From assembly GCA_037367405.1 (NCBI GenBank), contig JAZKJV010009625.1, forward strand, positions 434,001 to 498,000: DNA of 64,000 nt. The letters run 5' to 3'. Of the stretch, positions 61,992 to 64,000 are shown one piece after another (position 1 is the stretch's first letter; each line of letters starts with the position of its first letter). Made by a program: the position numbers and the translations under genes. The stretch comes from Ottelia alismoides (taxonomy: Eukaryota > Streptophyta > Magnoliopsida > Alismatales > Hydrocharitaceae). The notes below the pieces were generated by a model that worked only from the letters and a program-made list of their open reading frames with translations, made no database searches and was not told where the DNA came from.

Positions 61992-63200
61992 TCACGCAAA
62001 ATGAATAGGGGCAACAATAACGTCCCGCGGCTCATGATCTAGAAATGGCTTGAGCCGCTGGCCGTTCACTCGAAAGGTACTCTCAGAAGACAACTCGGAT
62101 ATATCAATGCTACCATTGTCGTGTACCTTTCTGACCAAGTAGGGTCCCTTCCATTTGCTCTGCAGCTTCCCTGGAAACAAACGAAGCCTTGCATCAAACA
62201 ACCATACTCTCTGTCCAATCTCAAAATGCTTGTGGCTGATGTGAGAATCATGCCACTCCTTCACTCTCTCCTTATACTGTAGGCTGTTTGAGAAAGCTGT
62301 ATCTCTAAGCTCCTCCAGGGCAGCTAACTCTGCCCTCCTCTGGTCTCCTACACCATCTGGATCCATAAGAATATATGTAACTGCCCAAAGTGACTTGTGC
62401 CTCAGCTCTACGGGTAGATGGCACGGCTTGCCATATACGAGGCGAAAGGGAGATGTGCCCAATGGTGTCTTGAAATAAGTCCTATATGCCCACAAGACCG
62501 AGTCCAAAAGCAGTGACCAATCCTTTCGGTCAGGGCGGACGACTTTCTGTATAGTCTTGATCTCCCTATTCGACACCTCAGCTAGACCATTCGTCTGTGG
62601 ATGGTAAGGTGTGGCAACACGATGGTCTATACTGAACTCGCTAGCAAGGGCCTTCACCTGGTCGTTGATGAAATGAGACCCCCCATCAGAAATCAGAACT
62701 CGTGGAACCCCGAACCGCGTGATGATGTGCTTCCTCAAAAATCTGCAAACTGTCCTCGCATCAGCGGCTCGGGCGGGGATGGCCTCAACCCAATGACTAA
62801 CATAATCAACGGCCAACAGAATATACTCAAATCCCTGACTCTTAGGGAATGGACCCATGAAATCGATGCCCCATGCGTCAAAAACCTCACAGAAGTGAAT
62901 GGGCTGCATCGACATCATATCACGCTGTCCACAAGTGCCCATCCTCTGACAGTCAGTACACCTCTTCACGAACTCATCAGAGTCCTTGAAGAGGGTAGGC
63001 CACCACAAGCCGGATTGGAGCACTTTCTGTACCGTTCTCCTCCCAGAATGATGTCCTCCTGCCTCAAGCTTGTGGCAGTAAGTGAGGACGCTATGGTGTT
63101 CCTCCTGAGGAATACACCGACGCCAGACGCTATCCCCTCATTCGTGGTAAAGGATGGGATCCTCCCAGTGGTAGGACTTGGCCCTCGCAAGGAAGGTCTC
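61992..63200 (-). pseudogene. Athila B integrase and C-terminal domain
   Basis: Open from 63023 to 61992 (343 codons): zinc-site cysteines [35 protein letters not shown], then a chromodomain-free C-terminus …KWKGPYLVRKVHDNGSIDI ending IHFA. Catalytic D-D-E is kept. One residue is missing after IKT relative to copy A, and copy B keeps the tryptophan that is a stop in A (KDWSLLL). A TGA at 63138-63140 separates it from the upstream pol part. Confidence 0.92.
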
Positions 63201-64000
63201 AAGCCTCTGCCTGGGCCAATCTTGTGGGACTTTCCCAACAACGAGAAAGTTCACAATATCGGCATACCACGGGAGTGAGGCGATAGCAAGGATCGCCTCA
63301 TCTGGGAAGGTATCTCGAATGGGATCAATCTGCTTAGACTCCTCAGGCTGCTCTAAACGGGAGAGGTGATCCGCCACCACATTCTTGACTCCAGGCTTAT
63401 CCTTGATCTCAATGTCGAACTCCTGGAGTAAAAGATCCATCTAGTCAGTCTGGCCTTGGCATCCTTCTTTGCCATGAGGTACCTGATGGCGGTGTGATCT
63501 GTGTACAAAGTCACTCTAGATCCAATGATATAAGATTGAAATTTATCCAGGGCGAACACTACGGCTAGCATCTCCTTCTCGGTGACTGTGTAATTCCGCT
63601 GGGCGGAATCCAATGTGCGGCTAGCGTAGTGGATAGCAAACGGAACTCCATCCCTCCTCTGTCCCAGCACTGCCCCCACGGCAAAATCGGAGGCATCCGT
63701 CATGATCTCGAATGGGAGAGACCAATCAGGCGGCTGGAGAACAGGAGCCTCAATCACGCACTGCTGGAGAGTCGAAAAGGACGAGAGACACTTGTCATCG
63801 ACAAGGAACTCGGTGTCTTTCGTCAAGAGGTCAGTCAACGATCGGGCAATCCTGCTGAAATCCTGAATAAATCTCCTATAAAATCCAACGTGCCCCAGGA
63901 ATGACCGTAGCTGCCTCAAATTGGACGGCGGTGCGAGTTTTCTAATGACATCAACCTTGGCCGGATCAACCTCCATGCCCCTGTTGGAGATGATGTGGCC
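63201..64000 (-). pseudogene. Athila B RNase H and RT C-terminal part, running off the window
   Basis: Minus frame from 63976 to 63353 covers [29 protein letters not shown] (the RT connection) and RNase H ([32 protein letters not shown]). A frameshift near 63440 moves it to the frame [15 protein letters not shown]. The RT catalytic box would be just beyond 64000. Confidence 0.92.

Larger units (their letters stand above)
56213..64000 (-). mobile_element. Athila-type gypsy element B, minus strand, truncated by the window end
   Basis: Read on the minus strand from 64000: RT, RNase H, integrase (to 61992), a 3' region with the same purine-tract hairpins, polypurine tract (59931-59945), then the 3' LTR 59930-56213. 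It is the same family as element A, in opposite orientation, and abuts A's truncated 3' LTR. The 5' half lies outside the window. Confidence 0.93.

Overview
This is nuclear DNA from a flowering plant: there is a five-exon gene for cytosolic ribosomal protein L3 (RPL3) with plant-type introns, surrounded by plant transposon lineages (CACTA, hAT, Mutator, Tourist, copia, Athila-type gypsy, TRIM) and an ancient endogenous caulimovirid. The C-terminus of L3 (…GKLKA) looks monocot-like, but the species cannot be fixed from this window. RPL3 at 32.5-37.4 kb is the only intact cellular gene I can support. Nearly everything else is nested mobile DNA.

Layout. 1-2.38 kb: one end of a CACTA element (minus strand) with a terminal repeat, a four-copy subterminal array and a transposase broken by a stop. 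4.7-5.3 kb: a 282-bp tandem duplication. About 5.3-18.75 kb: a decayed endogenous pararetrovirus on the minus strand, read from right to left as movement protein, coat protein with zinc knuckle, protease, reverse transcriptase, RNase H and a downstream region. It is cut by at least three datable insertions: a Mutator-like element (17.4-18.65 kb), a 577-bp TRIM (16.24-16.8 kb) and a 4.8-kb hAT element (6.7-11.5 kb) that itself holds an Athila-like LTR. 18.75-25.4 kb: mostly unassigned AT-rich sequence with a foldback and a 443-bp CACTA-type MITE.

25.4-32.06 kb: a complete but dead Ty1/copia element with about 1.03-kb LTRs and a perfect GAAGT target duplication. It ends about 0.5 kb before the inferred RPL3 promoter. 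RPL3 follows, with a Tourist-type MITE in its first coding intron. 38.15-42 kb: a rearranged second copia remnant, split by a CACTA MITE with a perfect TGA duplication.

43.65-64 kb: two Athila-type gypsy elements in opposite orientation, with unusually long (about 3.7 kb) LTRs. The plus-strand copy lacks primer-binding site and gag, and its pol is interrupted by an 836-bp hAT element with a perfect 8-bp duplication. The minus-strand copy appears to have inserted into the 3' LTR of the plus copy and runs off the window. Both copies carry hairpin-linked repeats of the polypurine-tract motif and the same antisense ORF downstream of integrase.

The region reads as a stratified record: host DNA, then pararetrovirus integration, then DNA transposons, TRIM and LTR elements. 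Target duplications plus restored reading frames across the insertion points let the order be inferred. All family assignments come from reading motifs by eye; no database search was run.
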